32,388 nucleotides of DNA from an uncultured Bacteroidales bacterium (GCA_903901975.1 CAIUTB010000068.1:1-32388), one strand, 5' to 3'. Shown: positions 1 to 9,010, numbered from the stretch's first letter. The notes: generated by a model from the letters alone, not told the origin. Translations and numbers: made by a program.

Positions 1-521
1 AATTTTCACAAAAAAGGAAATGAATTCGTGTAAATTCGTGCAATTCGTGGTTTAGAATAAAATAAAAACGATCTTTAAATTAATCAACAGTGAAAGATAA
101 TTAACCACCAATTAGACAAATTTTCACAAAAAAGGAAATGAATTCGTGTAAATTTGTGCAATTCGTGGTTTAGAATAAAATAAAAACGATCTTTAAATTA
201 ATCAACAGTGAAAGATAATTAACCACCAATTACACTAATTTTCACAAAAAAGGAAATGAATTCGTGTAAATTCGTGCAATTCGTGGTTTAGAATGAAATA
301 AAAACGATCTTTAAATTAATCAACAGTGAAAGATAATTAACCATCAATTACACTAATTTTCACAAAAAAGGAAATGAATTCGTGAAAATTCGTGCAATTC
401 GTGGTTTAGAATAAAATAAAAACGATCTTTAAATTAATCAACAGTGAAAGATAATTAACCATCAATTACACTAATTTTCACGAAATAAAGAAAATAAATT
501 TATTCAATTCGTGGTTCAAAA
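1..521. repeat. Tandem array of 118-bp palindromic units
   Basis: Four nearly identical units start at 1, 119, 237 and 355. A fifth, degraded copy starts at 473 and fades by about 521. Each unit carries three ATTCGTG words at 9-bp spacing. Across unit junctions there is a long imperfect inverted repeat; for example 221-245 pairs with 264-288 at 21 of 25 positions, with an A-rich loop. A smaller ATCTTT/AAAGAT pair lies in the rest of the unit. Copies differ only by scattered point changes. I see no ORF in it. It sits directly before the Wzt-like gene. The ATTCGTG palindromes look like dispersed intergenic repeats of Bacteroidota, but that link is from memory. Confidence 0.95.
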
Positions 522-553
522 GTAATTATCTTCGTAGTTTAAAAATATAAAAC

Positions 554-1834
554 ATGCCTACAGCCATAAAATTTGAAAATATATCCAAACAATACCGCCT
601 TGGGTTGGTATCTACCCAAACACTTAGCCACGACCTAAACCGTTGGTTTCAAACTGCCATACGGGGTAAAGAAGATCCCTATTTGAAAATTGGGGATGTA
701 AACGATAGGGCTTCCAAAGCTGATAGCGATTATGTGTGGGCATTACGCGATATTGACTTTGAAGTACAACAAGGAGATGTATTGGGTATTATAGGAAAGA
801 ACGGTGCGGGAAAATCTACGCTACTAAAAATTCTCTCTAAAGTAACTGCACCCACTACCGGAATTATTAAAGCCAAAGGCAGAATAGCTTCATTGTTGGA
901 AGTTGGAACGGGTTTTCATCCCGAAATGACTGGACGTGAAAATATTTATATGAACGGTGCAATAATGGGAATGACCAAAGCGGAAATAACCCGAAAACTG
1001 GACGAAATTGTAGATTTCTCGGGGGTTGAACGCTATATTGATACACCAGCCAAACGCTATTCAAGCGGGATGACCGTAAGGCTCGGTTTTGCCATTGCCG
1101 CCCATCTCGATCCCGAAATCTTGGTGGTAGACGAAGTATTGGCAGTGGGCGATGCTGAATTTCAGAAAAAGGCAATCGGAAAAATGCAGGATGTAGCTAA
1201 GGGAGAAGGTAGAACCGTGTTGTTTGTTAGTCACAATATGACGGCAGTGAAAAGTTTATGTAAAACGGGGATTATTTTAGAAAATGGACTAATCGTGAAC
1301 TCAGGTCTGATTGATCCGATAGTAAGCAGATATCTTAAAGGTGACAGTAAAATATTTAATCATAAAACCTGGGAAATACCGGTTATAAACCAAAATAATT
1401 TTGAATTGTCAGAAATTGGAATCAGAAAATCAAAAGCTAAGTTTGAGGATGTAATGAGGGTTGATGACGAATTGGAGGTGGTTTTGAGCTATAAATTAAC
1501 AAGAGCTTTCGAGGATTTTCATATTACCTTGCTTTATAAAGATGAACAGGGAAACGATTTGTTCACTACTTATGCCCAAAGTGATGAAATTTCATCAAAT
1601 CATGAAGCCGGAGAATATGTATTAAGCAGTATTATACCAGCAAATTTCTTTAATTGGGGCAATTTCGCAATTGATTTTTATGCAATTGAAAAGAAAACAA
1701 AAGCAGTTGCCATTGAAAAGGATATAATTTCATTTACACTTGTAAACCGAGAATATGCTTTGGGTGATTGGATGGAAAGAGAACCGGGTGAAATTACCCC
1801 AAGGTTCTCATTTTCTGAACTAAGACGCAACTAA
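554..1834 (+). CDS. wzt: Wzt-like polysaccharide ABC transporter ATP-binding protein
   Basis: This is the ATPase of an ABC-2 type exporter that moves finished O-antigen or similar glycan across the inner membrane. The nucleotide-binding domain spans about residues 1-260. It has Walker A GKNGAGKST at 81-89, the signature YSSGM at 169-173, Walker B ILVVDE at 189-194 and the switch histidine in SHN near 227. A further 160 residues (about 270-426) match the position and size of the Wzt C-terminal beta-sandwich, which in characterised members recognises the exported glycan's terminus. Family membership is clear; substrate is inferred from the neighbours. The membrane permease (Wzm) that normally lies beside it is not in the window and would be expected upstream of the repeat array. 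The next gene starts 5 bp downstream. Confidence 0.93.
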   Translation: MPTAIKFENISKQYRLGLVSTQTLSHDLNRWFQTAIRGKEDPYLKIGDVNDRASKADSDYVWALRDIDFEVQQGDVLGIIGKNGAGKSTLLKILSKVTAPTTGIIKAKGRIASLLEVGTGFHPEMTGRENIYMNGAIMGMTKAEITRKLDEIVDFSGVERYIDTPAKRYSSGMTVRLGFAIAAHLDPEILVVDEVLAVGDAEFQKKAIGKMQDVAKGEGRTVLFVSHNMTAVKSLCKTGIILENGLIVNSGLIDPIVSRYLKGDSKIFNHKTWEIPVINQNNFELSEIGIRKSKAKFEDVMRVDDELEVVLSYKLTRAFEDFHITLLYKDEQGNDLFTTYAQSDEISSNHEAGEYVLSSIIPANFFNWGNFAIDFYAIEKKTKAVAIEKDIISFTLVNREYALGDWMEREPGEITPRFSFSELRRN

Positions 1835-1839
1835 ATTGA

Positions 1840-2709
1840 TTGTTTATGATACAGAAAATCAACTTGCCCAAAATATATGATCCACGCGGAAACCTTACTT
1901 TTATCGAGGGTGGAATGCATATACCTTTCGAAATTTCAAGAGTTTACTGGATTTATGATGTACCCGGTGGTGAATCAAGAGGTGGTCATGCTTTTAAGAA
2001 ACAGCAGGAGTTTATTGTTGCGTTGTCAGGTAGTTTTGATATTGTTATCCACGATGGATTGAAAGAAGAACGAATTCACCTGAACCGTTCATACAATGGG
2101 CTGTTTGTGCCTAACGGGGTGTGGAGAAGTATGGATAATTTCTCTACCAATTCAGTAGCGATGGTGTTAGCTTCAACAAGTTACGATGAAGCTGATTATA
2201 TTCGTGACTTTGAAATATATAAATCAACTGTTTCTCAATCTGCTGATGAAGAGAAAGTTGTGTCCGGAGATGCAGCTGAATTTAGTTTTGATATTGGAAC
2301 AACAACTGTATGGGATTGCAAACTTGTTGATTTAGATATCAATCATCGGGATAAAGGTAATATTACAGTGGCAGAAGGTTTTAAAAATCTGCCATTTAAT
2401 ATCAACAGGGTTTATTATTTATATGATGTGCCGGGCGGTGAAGAACGCGGCGGACATGCTCACAAAGAACTTCAACAATGGATTGTTGCTGCCAGCGGAT
2501 CCTTCGATGTGGTGTTGGACGATGGACATGAAAAACGCAGTGTAACTCTTAACCGACCATATAAAGCAATTCAGGTTGTGCCGGGAATTTGGAGAGAACT
2601 TAATAATTTTTCCTCCGGTTCAATTTGTTTGGTTTTGGCTTCACATCATTATGAAGAGCACGATTATATTAGAAACTACGAGGACTTTATAAAATTAAAA
2701 TCAGTATGA
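1840..2709 (+). CDS. fdtA: Tandem FdtA/QdtA-like sugar 3,4-ketoisomerase (double cupin)
   Basis: The protein contains two FdtA-like cupin domains in tandem, about residues 5-127 and 160-285. This family converts dTDP-4-keto-6-deoxyglucose to the 3-keto isomer before 3-amination, en route to Fuc3N or Qui3N. Both halves show the RVY-YDVPGGE-RGGHA block, the GSFD(I/V)V strand and the DYIR ending. The second half keeps the HAH motif (206-208) that holds the active-site histidines of characterised FdtA. The first half reads HAF (50-52), so it has probably lost one catalytic histidine. Usual FdtA proteins are single domains of about 140 residues, so this is a fused duplication. The 3' end overlaps the acyltransferase gene by 4 bp (ATGA). 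FdtA and QdtA cannot be separated from sequence alone. Confidence 0.9.
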   Translation: MFMIQKINLPKIYDPRGNLTFIEGGMHIPFEISRVYWIYDVPGGESRGGHAFKKQQEFIVALSGSFDIVIHDGLKEERIHLNRSYNGLFVPNGVWRSMDNFSTNSVAMVLASTSYDEADYIRDFEIYKSTVSQSADEEKVVSGDAAEFSFDIGTTTVWDCKLVDLDINHRDKGNITVAEGFKNLPFNINRVYYLYDVPGGEERGGHAHKELQQWIVAASGSFDVVLDDGHEKRSVTLNRPYKAIQVVPGIWRELNNFSSGSICLVLASHHYEEHDYIRNYEDFIKLKSV

Positions 2710-3167
2710 TTCATCCTTTAGCAGATTGTTTATCAAGTATTCCTGAGACAACCCGTGTATGGCAGTTTAGCATTATTTTGGCTCAGGCTAAAATTGGTGA
2801 AAATTGTAATATTTGCAGTCATTGTTTTATCGAAAACGATGTGGTGATAGGAAACAATGTGACCATCAAAAATGGTGTTTATTTGTGGGATGGAATTGTT
2901 TTGGAAGATGATGTTTTTGTAGGACCAAATGTGACTTTCACTAATGATAATTTTCCGCAATCAGGAAACCATCAATTCAAATTAAGCAGAACCACTGTTT
3001 GTAAAGGAGCATCAATAGGAACAGGGGCCGTAATTTTAGGTGGTTTAACTATAGGTACCGGTGCGATGATTGGTGCCGGAAGTGTGGTAACAAAGGATAT
3101 TCCCGCTTTTGAATTATGGGTGGGAAATCCGGCAAAGTTTGTACGGGAAATGACAGCTCAACCTTAA
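2706..3167 (+). CDS. Left-handed beta-helix acyltransferase, FdtC/QdtC type
   Basis: A 153-residue hexapeptide-repeat protein with repeated [IV]G-x4 turns (for example [28 protein letters not shown]) and the usual ending VTKDIP[10 protein letters not shown]. The N-terminal RVWQF segment and the FTNDNFP loop resemble the acetyltransferases that N-acylate dTDP-3-amino-3,6-dideoxyhexoses. The gene lies between the FdtA-like and FdtB-like genes and is translationally coupled to the first by an ATGA overlap. That supports a role in making dTDP-Fuc3NAc or dTDP-Qui3NAc in the cytoplasm. The exact acyl group and sugar are inferred. Confidence 0.88.
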   Translation: MIHPLADCLSSIPETTRVWQFSIILAQAKIGENCNICSHCFIENDVVIGNNVTIKNGVYLWDGIVLEDDVFVGPNVTFTNDNFPQSGNHQFKLSRTTVCKGASIGTGAVILGGLTIGTGAMIGAGSVVTKDIPAFELWVGNPAKFVREMTAQP

Positions 3168-3218
3168 TTGAAATCTTGATTGATACCTGATTAATATTTG
3201 TAAAAAAATAAAATAAAT

Positions 3219-4370
3219 ATGATAAAATTTTTAGATTTACAAAAAATAACTGCAAAATACGATACCGAAATCAAACAGGCTGTAGACCGGGTTATCGATA
3301 GTGGCTGGTATTTACAAGGCAAAGAGAATGAACGCTTTGAAACAAATTATGCGAATTATATCGGTGTAAAACACTGCATTGGTGTGGCTAATGGTTTAGA
3401 TGCACTTATCTGGATAATACGTGCCTATATTGAAATGGGTATTATGAACGAAGGAGATGAAATAATTGTTCCTGCCAATACTTATATTGCTTCTATTCTG
3501 GCTATTACCGAAAATAATCTGAAACCAATCTTAGTTGAGCCGGACTTAAATACTTATCAGATGGATGACAGTCTGATTGAAAAGGCCATTACTTCCAAAA
3601 CCAAAGCTATTATGATTGTACATTTGTATGGTCAGTGTGCTTACACCGAAAAGATTGGTGAGTTGTGTAAAAAATATAAGTTGAAACTGATTGAGGATAA
3701 TGCGCAGGCAGTAGGATGTTTATACAGTCGGCAGTCGGCAGTAAGCAGTGAGCAGCAGGCAGTAAACAAAAAGACAGGATCAATTGGTGATGCGGCAGGA
3801 CATAGTTTTTATCCCGGGAAGAACCTGGGTGCATTGGGCGATGGAGGTGCGGTAACAACCAATGATGATGAATTGGCAAAAGTTGTCAGAGCTTTGGCAA
3901 ACTATGGCTCAACACAAAAATATGTGTTTAAATATACCGGCAGAAATAGCCGTTTGGACGAAATTCAGGCTGCCATTTTAGATGTAAAACTTAAATATAT
4001 AGATGAAGACAATGAGAAACGCCGGCAAATAGCACGATATTATATTGAAAATATAAACCATCCAGATATCATTCTACCCACTATCTCCCCCTTTAGGGGA
4101 CTGGGGGGCAGCCATCATGTATTTCATTTATTCCCGATAAGGACTAAGCGAAGAGATGAACTGCAACAGTACCTGACAGACAATAATATTCAAACCAATA
4201 TTCATTATCCGATACCGCCTCATAAACAGGAATGTTATAAGGACTGGAATCATATTTCATTACCAATAACAGAGCAAATTCACGTCGAAGAGCTCAGTTT
4301 ACCAATGAGCCCAGTTATGACCACCGATGAAGTTTTGTATGTGGTAGAGGTTGTTAATAATTGGAGATAA
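3219..4370 (+). CDS. fdtB: FdtB/QdtB-like PLP-dependent sugar aminotransferase
   Basis: A DegT/DnrJ/EryC1-family aminotransferase, expected to convert the 3-keto product of the FdtA-like enzyme to a 3-amino sugar using PLP. Visible landmarks are VANGLDAL near 56-63, the IEDNAQA segment at 158-164 (PLP-ring contact), [15 protein letters not shown] at 196-210 with the probable Schiff-base lysine K201, and [11 protein letters not shown] at 327-337. Two stretches look foreign. Residues 170-183 ([14 protein letters not shown]) interrupt the short loop before [10 protein letters not shown]. Residues about 290-297 (SPFRGLGG) replace a variable loop before the HVFHLF strand. Both are in frame and encoded by repeat-like DNA, and the rest of the enzyme looks intact. 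Confidence 0.93.
   Translation: MIKFLDLQKITAKYDTEIKQAVDRVIDSGWYLQGKENERFETNYANYIGVKHCIGVANGLDALIWIIRAYIEMGIMNEGDEIIVPANTYIASILAITENNLKPILVEPDLNTYQMDDSLIEKAITSKTKAIMIVHLYGQCAYTEKIGELCKKYKLKLIEDNAQAVGCLYSRQSAVSSEQQAVNKKTGSIGDAAGHSFYPGKNLGALGDGGAVTTNDDELAKVVRALANYGSTQKYVFKYTGRNSRLDEIQAAILDVKLKYIDEDNEKRRQIARYYIENINHPDIILPTISPFRGLGGSHHVFHLFPIRTKRRDELQQYLTDNNIQTNIHYPIPPHKQECYKDWNHISLPITEQIHVEELSLPMSPVMTTDEVLYVVEVVNNWR
3726..3767 (+). repeat. CAGTCGGCAG-type repeat inserted in frame in fdtB
   Basis: A 42-bp stretch made of degenerate CAGT(C/A)GGCAG and AGCAGT words, such as cagtcggcagtcggcagtaa. It is different in composition from the surrounding coding sequence and encodes [14 protein letters not shown]. 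Related FdtB-type enzymes usually have a direct, short loop at this point. I take it as an intergenic-type microrepeat captured inside a gene without breaking the frame. Confidence 0.7.
4086..4108 (+). repeat. CTCCCCCTTTAGGGG-type palindromic repeat within fdtB
   Basis: A G/C-rich, partly self-complementary segment (ccccctttaggggactgggg core) in an otherwise AT-rich gene. It encodes PFRGLGG in a surface loop before HVFHLF. The composition contrasts sharply with both flanks. It resembles a second, unrelated family of short dispersed repeats; that family assignment is from memory and not checked. Confidence 0.5.
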
Positions 4371-4397
4371 CACAAGGTAATCATTAAATTACAATCA

Positions 4398-5360
4398 ATG
4401 ACTTTAAGTAAAAATAATTCAGCAGATATCCCTTTGGTAAGTGTTTGTATGTGCACATATAATCATGAAAATTATCTGTCTGAAGCTATTGAAAGTATAC
4501 TGTTGCAAAATACCGGTTTTTCAATTGAGTTGCTGATAGGCGAGGATTGCAGTACAGATAATACCCGTAAAATAGTTGAAAAATACGTTGCCGTCTATCC
4601 CGAATTAATTATTCCGGTATTTCCACCCAAAAATGTGGGAAGTACCCGAAATCTATTGTCGCTTATTGAAAAAGCGCGCGGAAAATACATAGCAATCTGC
4701 GATGGGGATGATTACTGGACCGATTCCTTAAAACTTCAAAAAGAAACCGACTTTCTCGAACGGAACGATGAATATGGTATGGTGTGTAGCATTGCAGCCA
4801 TGTATATTCAGGATGAAATGAAAATGGATGGATATTTGGGTGATGCAAAGGTAGAAAGCTATGAAACCTTAATTGCCGGTTATGATGACGTGGCTGCACC
4901 AACTATGTTTTTGCGAAAGGATTTATTTCGTAATTGCATAGCTGATTCTGAGTTTTTTATTTCCCGAAACATGTTTCTTGATACTGCAATAGCTTATTGG
5001 TTTGCCTATCATAGTAAAATTAAGTTTTTCGATAATATTTCAGCGGTTTACAGAGTATTGGCAAATAGTGGATGTCATACTTCAGACCCCGACAGGAGGC
5101 TGAGTATGGATTTAAATTACAGTTACATTAAGTTGTACTTTTTATTAAGATATCCTGTTTCGGAAACCAATATTGAATCTGTACTTGAAAGTTATCACAA
5201 TTATAATAAAACAATTGTAGATTTTGCCCGATTTACAGGAGAAGTCAAAGCCAAGCAAACAAAATCATACCGAATAGGAGCTTTACTCCGGCGACCGTAC
5301 GATTCTATCAAAAAATATGTCCGCAATAAAAAAGAAAATAAAGATAATCAATTGTTTTGA
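4398..5360 (+). CDS. Family 2 glycosyltransferase
   Basis: A 320-residue GT-A transferase. The opening VSVCMCTYNHENYLSEAI at 14-31 and the metal/nucleotide-binding DGDDYW at 102-107 are typical of GT2. It would add one sugar of the repeat unit on the cytoplasmic side of the inner membrane; donor and linkage cannot be read from sequence. It has the same length and domain pattern as the transferase at 13956-14918 (AGDDFW), so the two are probably paralogues. About 10 residues precede the first beta strand, and the first ATG is a reasonable start. Confidence 0.9.
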   Translation: MTLSKNNSADIPLVSVCMCTYNHENYLSEAIESILLQNTGFSIELLIGEDCSTDNTRKIVEKYVAVYPELIIPVFPPKNVGSTRNLLSLIEKARGKYIAICDGDDYWTDSLKLQKETDFLERNDEYGMVCSIAAMYIQDEMKMDGYLGDAKVESYETLIAGYDDVAAPTMFLRKDLFRNCIADSEFFISRNMFLDTAIAYWFAYHSKIKFFDNISAVYRVLANSGCHTSDPDRRLSMDLNYSYIKLYFLLRYPVSETNIESVLESYHNYNKTIVDFARFTGEVKAKQTKSYRIGALLRRPYDSIKKYVRNKKENKDNQLF

Positions 5361-5388
5361 AGCCAATTGTGTGTAAAAAAGGAACCGA

Positions 5389-6900
5389 ATGCCACTTAAG
5401 TTAAACGAAATAATCAGGAGCTACGAACCGCTAAAAAAATCAGCGTTTAAAGAATTCCGAAAGGAAAATTACAAACAATCGCTTGAGGATATTTATCGTG
5501 CAGTTGGCTATGTTCAGCAATTTAACTGGATTTATTCGGATGAGGAACTGGAAGTGCTAATGGGCAAAATATCCCGTTTAAAACTTTCGGGCAAAGCGAA
5601 TTATCTCCCCAATCCTGACCGGGTAGTTTTGTTTGATGACTGGTGTACATCGTATGTGCTTGCACTGCAATACATTGAAACTTTATCGCTTCATTTTAAA
5701 GAGGTACTTTATGTAACCGGCCGCGATGTTTCAGCTATGACATATCAAAATATTCTGGGAACTATTTCACAATATGCAAATGTTGAAGTAGTGGTCATTC
5801 CCGGGAATTCTGATTATTTTGAACGCTCACAATTGATTCTCGATACCATTACCGCGTTTTGCCCATCCAAATTGTTCTTGCATATTGGTTACAATTCACC
5901 CATATCGCTTGCTTTATATTCGATACCTTCAGGAATTGTACGGTATCTGATTAATTTGTCAGATCAAACATTTTGGCTCGGCACAAAAGCCATTGATTAC
6001 ACACTGGAATTTCGCACGTTTGGAGCAACTGTTTCGCTTGAAAAACGGGGTTTAAAAAAGGAGCAAATACTTTTTCTGCCGTTTTATCCGGTTCGTGATG
6101 GCAATCCGTTTCAGGGTTTTCCGGAACAAACAAAGGGAAAAGTTGTAATTTTTTCAGGTGGTGATTTCTATAAAACTCTTGACCCCGAAAACAGCTACTG
6201 GAATTTGGTGAGGGATGTGTTGTTTGAAAATCCTGAAGCAATATTTTTATACGCAACCAAGAATGTGATGGGTCAGACCGATGAGTTTCTGAAAAACTTT
6301 ATTACCAAAAATAATCTTGCTAATCGCTTCATTTATATTGGTTTCCGTCCCGATATTGATGAGGTTTTTAAACATTGTGATATTTTTATGGGAACCTGTC
6401 CGGTCTGTGGGTCGCTTATTACACAACTTGCTGCAATAAACAGCAAACCGATCCTTCAATACTATTTACCCAATACTTATGACGATGAAACCGAACAGGC
6501 ACTATGTTTCAATTCAGATATACAAATATCGTTTAACGATAAAAAGGCTTTCATGGATGAAGCGAAACGATTGATTCAGGATAAAAATTATCGTGAACAA
6601 CGTGGCCAATTGATTTATAAAGCTATGTTTACACGTGAACAATTTGATGCGAAATTTGCCGAAATTATGGCCACTAACACGGCATTAGCTCCATTCAAAT
6701 CGATTGATTATAAGGTAGTTGCTGAACGCTGGTGGTGGTGTGAATTGCTGAGTTTTTATGATACCATTCAACAATTATTTGTTTTTTTCGGAAAGAGAAC
6801 ATATTTAAAGATGTTTCCAACCATTGCTTTAAAGTATTATCGTAACAGACTGATTGCTGTATTAAAGCGCATTAAACCAAAAACTAAATATGAATACTAA
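5389..6900 (+). CDS. Putative GT-B-type glycosyltransferase, uncharacterised family
   Basis: I do not recognise a named family. The protein has 503 residues and no membrane segments. The region about 250-430 looks like a GT-B C-terminal Rossmann domain: KVVIFSGGDFYK at 251-262, RFIYIGFRPDIDEVFKHCD at 313-331, then GTCPVCGSLITQLA at 335-348, where GT-B enzymes usually contact the nucleotide sugar. The N-terminal half (about 75-230) has strand-like segments such as RVVLFDDW and VVVIPGN that could form the acceptor domain. A basic, aromatic C-terminal tail (about 455-503) could bind the membrane surface. It overlaps the next gene by 11 bp, suggesting translational coupling within the cluster. 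Function as a transferase is inference. Confidence 0.7.
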   Translation: MPLKLNEIIRSYEPLKKSAFKEFRKENYKQSLEDIYRAVGYVQQFNWIYSDEELEVLMGKISRLKLSGKANYLPNPDRVVLFDDWCTSYVLALQYIETLSLHFKEVLYVTGRDVSAMTYQNILGTISQYANVEVVVIPGNSDYFERSQLILDTITAFCPSKLFLHIGYNSPISLALYSIPSGIVRYLINLSDQTFWLGTKAIDYTLEFRTFGATVSLEKRGLKKEQILFLPFYPVRDGNPFQGFPEQTKGKVVIFSGGDFYKTLDPENSYWNLVRDVLFENPEAIFLYATKNVMGQTDEFLKNFITKNNLANRFIYIGFRPDIDEVFKHCDIFMGTCPVCGSLITQLAAINSKPILQYYLPNTYDDETEQALCFNSDIQISFNDKKAFMDEAKRLIQDKNYREQRGQLIYKAMFTREQFDAKFAEIMATNTALAPFKSIDYKVVAERWWWCELLSFYDTIQQLFVFFGKRTYLKMFPTIALKYYRNRLIAVLKRIKPKTKYEY

Positions 6901-7987
6901 GTTAGTTTACGTTTTGACCTGTGCTCCTGATCATTACTTTATTGAACAGGCATTGTTGTCGGTTTATACCGCACGGTATTATAATCCCGATGCAACTATC
7001 GTTCTGATTGTGGATGATTTAACGGATAAATTACTGGTAGGATCGAGAGCAGAAATTCTCGAATATATATCCGAAAAAATTGTAGTTGAATTGGATCAAC
7101 AGTTATCAATGGAATTGCGATCGAGATTCTTAAAAACGAGTTTCCGAAATTTGGTGTTAAACGGCGATTTGTTATTTATTGATTGTGATACTTTAATAAC
7201 CTGCCCTCTTAACGAAATTGATAATTGTAGTTTTGAAATAGGAGCAGTTTTGGATTCGCACCTACCAATTCGTAAATATAACAAATCAATCTATAATCAT
7301 ATTGAAAGTCGAGCAAAAGTTGTTGGTTGGGATATTTCCAAAGAAGAATATTATTTTAATAGTGGGGTTGTTTTTGTGAAAGATAATGAGAAAACAAAAT
7401 TATTTTTCAGGAAATGGAATTCAGCTATGTTTGAAACACCAAATAAAACCTTTATTGGCGATCAACCTTATTTTGCATTAATAAATATAGAATTTGGGCA
7501 CTTAATTCAAGAACTTGATGAAGTTTGGAATTGTGTTATGTACACTCAGCCATTGTTTGATAAACAAGCGAAAATAATGCATTTTTCTTCTTATCAAAAT
7601 ATGTCCTATGTGTTTGGTCATGCTTTTTTGCAAAAGCTTAAGACAGAGGGATTAAAGACAAATGATTTTGCAAAATTCTCGATATTTCATCCTCACTCTA
7701 CTTATATTCCGTTTGATAATACGATATACCAATTTCGATTAAAAGATTTTGGTTTAATGATGTTGGAAATTCGAAGAACTGTTATAAAATTGACGAAATA
7801 TATTGGAACAAGTTACGATTACTATATTCCGGCAAAAGGAATCTACAAAGTGGTACGATTCTTCTTCACAAACCGACAATTTACATTAGGAGCATTGGTA
7901 CTTATGTTATTTAAGTTTTATAAAACAAAGCTAAATAGAAATTATAAGTTCGTTTCAAATATTTGCATAAACGAAAATGAAATTTAA
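6890..7987 (+). CDS. GT8-like glycosyltransferase with DxD motif
   Basis: A 365-residue protein beginning LVYVLTCAPDHYFIEQALLS, the pattern of GT-A enzymes that start from a first nucleotide-binding strand. FIDCDT at 96-101 supplies the DxD metal-binding motif, and YYFNSGVVFVKD about 50 residues later matches the asparagine/glycine-containing segment seen in GT8-like enzymes. It likely transfers a hexose or similar residue during repeat-unit assembly. The start overlaps the previous stop by 11 bp. The C-terminal 80 residues are basic and aromatic and may associate with the membrane. The family placement is moderate; transferase function is likely. Confidence 0.78.
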   Translation: MNTKLVYVLTCAPDHYFIEQALLSVYTARYYNPDATIVLIVDDLTDKLLVGSRAEILEYISEKIVVELDQQLSMELRSRFLKTSFRNLVLNGDLLFIDCDTLITCPLNEIDNCSFEIGAVLDSHLPIRKYNKSIYNHIESRAKVVGWDISKEEYYFNSGVVFVKDNEKTKLFFRKWNSAMFETPNKTFIGDQPYFALINIEFGHLIQELDEVWNCVMYTQPLFDKQAKIMHFSSYQNMSYVFGHAFLQKLKTEGLKTNDFAKFSIFHPHSTYIPFDNTIYQFRLKDFGLMMLEIRRTVIKLTKYIGTSYDYYIPAKGIYKVVRFFFTNRQFTLGALVLMLFKFYKTKLNRNYKFVSNICINENEI

Positions 7988-7988
7988 G

Positions 7989-7996
7989 TAAATTTG
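7989..7996 (+). promoter_or_regulatory. Possible -7 box (TAAATTTG) before the GT2 gene at 8018
   Basis: The octamer fits the Bacteroidota TAnnTTTG consensus and lies 21 bp before the start codon. The nearest TTTG upstream (7962-7965) is 23 bp away instead of the usual about 19, so this is only a weak candidate for an internal promoter. Confidence 0.25.
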
Positions 7997-8017
7997 GTTT
8001 GAATTTCTAATTAAAAC

Positions 8018-9010
8018 ATGATTAAAGTTTCAGTAATACTTCCTGTTTTCAATCCCGGATATAGTTTGATACAATGCCTTGAAACATTGGTTAATCAAAC
8101 TTTACACGAGATTGAAATAATATGCATTCTTGATTTACCAACCGATGGAAGTGATAAAATTGCAGCCGGTTATGCTGCAAAAGACGACCGGATAAAGTTA
8201 ATCTACAACGAGCAGAACAAAGGTGTGTCTGAGAGTAGAAACATTGGCATGGCAATAGCTCAGGGCGAATACATTGGTTTCTCCGATCACGATGACATCA
8301 GAAGCCTTGAAATGTACGAATTACTCTATTTAAATGCAAAGAAAAATGATTCGGACATTGTTTTTAGTGACTCAATTATCAGAAAAGATGATTCCAACGA
8401 GATAGTTAAATACGACGATCCGAACAGAGATGGTATAATACGATCAGTTATTTTACCAATGGATTTAAATAATAATTATTTATGCAAAAGCGTTTGGGGT
8501 TCGATTTATAAAAAAAAGTATTTGCAGGATAACAATTTTATTTTCACTGACAGAGATGTTTGCTTTTCAGAAGATACACTATTTAATCTAAAAGCGTTTC
8601 TGAAAACTACGAAAATCTCATATATCGATAAACCGCTTTATGTTTGGATTAAGCACGAAAATAGTTTGTCAGAACAATGGACTTGCAATATCGGATTAAA
8701 ATTACTTAGCTTTTTTGAATTAATGTATGAAGATTTGGTAAATGCTAAGCAATTTGATGATTATTTTAATGAATGGTCCGTTTTAATTGAGGATTCGTTG
8801 AGAGTTAATCTCTATCATTTTGAGAGATTAGTTTTGAAAGATAAAAGAAGATTAGCCAAACTATTGTATATTAGCGGAATCCCGGTTTTTGGGCATTTTA
8901 ATGAATTGAAGTTGTTAAGTAAAAAACGAATTAAACTATATTTCTTTGTTTTAAAACTTTATTCGGACTATTGGCTACAGAGAAATATATTTACAAAGCA
9001 AAATAATTAA
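8018..9010 (+). CDS. Family 2 glycosyltransferase
   Basis: A 330-residue GT-A enzyme. VSVILPVFNPGYSLIQCLET at 4-23 is the first nucleotide-binding strand and helix. SRNIGMAIAQGEYIGFSDHDD at 73-93 ends in the DHDD version of the DxD motif. The later SEDTLFNLKAF segment matches the acidic catalytic-base region of this group. It is placed 6 bp before the next GT2 gene, in the middle of the transferase run. Donor and acceptor are unknown. Confidence 0.9.
   Translation: MIKVSVILPVFNPGYSLIQCLETLVNQTLHEIEIICILDLPTDGSDKIAAGYAAKDDRIKLIYNEQNKGVSESRNIGMAIAQGEYIGFSDHDDIRSLEMYELLYLNAKKNDSDIVFSDSIIRKDDSNEIVKYDDPNRDGIIRSVILPMDLNNNYLCKSVWGSIYKKKYLQDNNFIFTDRDVCFSEDTLFNLKAFLKTTKISYIDKPLYVWIKHENSLSEQWTCNIGLKLLSFFELMYEDLVNAKQFDDYFNEWSVLIEDSLRVNLYHFERLVLKDKRRLAKLLYISGIPVFGHFNELKLLSKKRIKLYFFVLKLYSDYWLQRNIFTKQNN

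Noticed and set aside
1-521. CRISPR array
   Set aside because: The 118-bp units are nearly identical throughout with no variable spacers, and no cas genes are near.
3610-3879. Long antisense frame within fdtB
   Set aside because: It is a shadow frame opposite a well-supported gene, with no family features and a composition set by the opposite strand.
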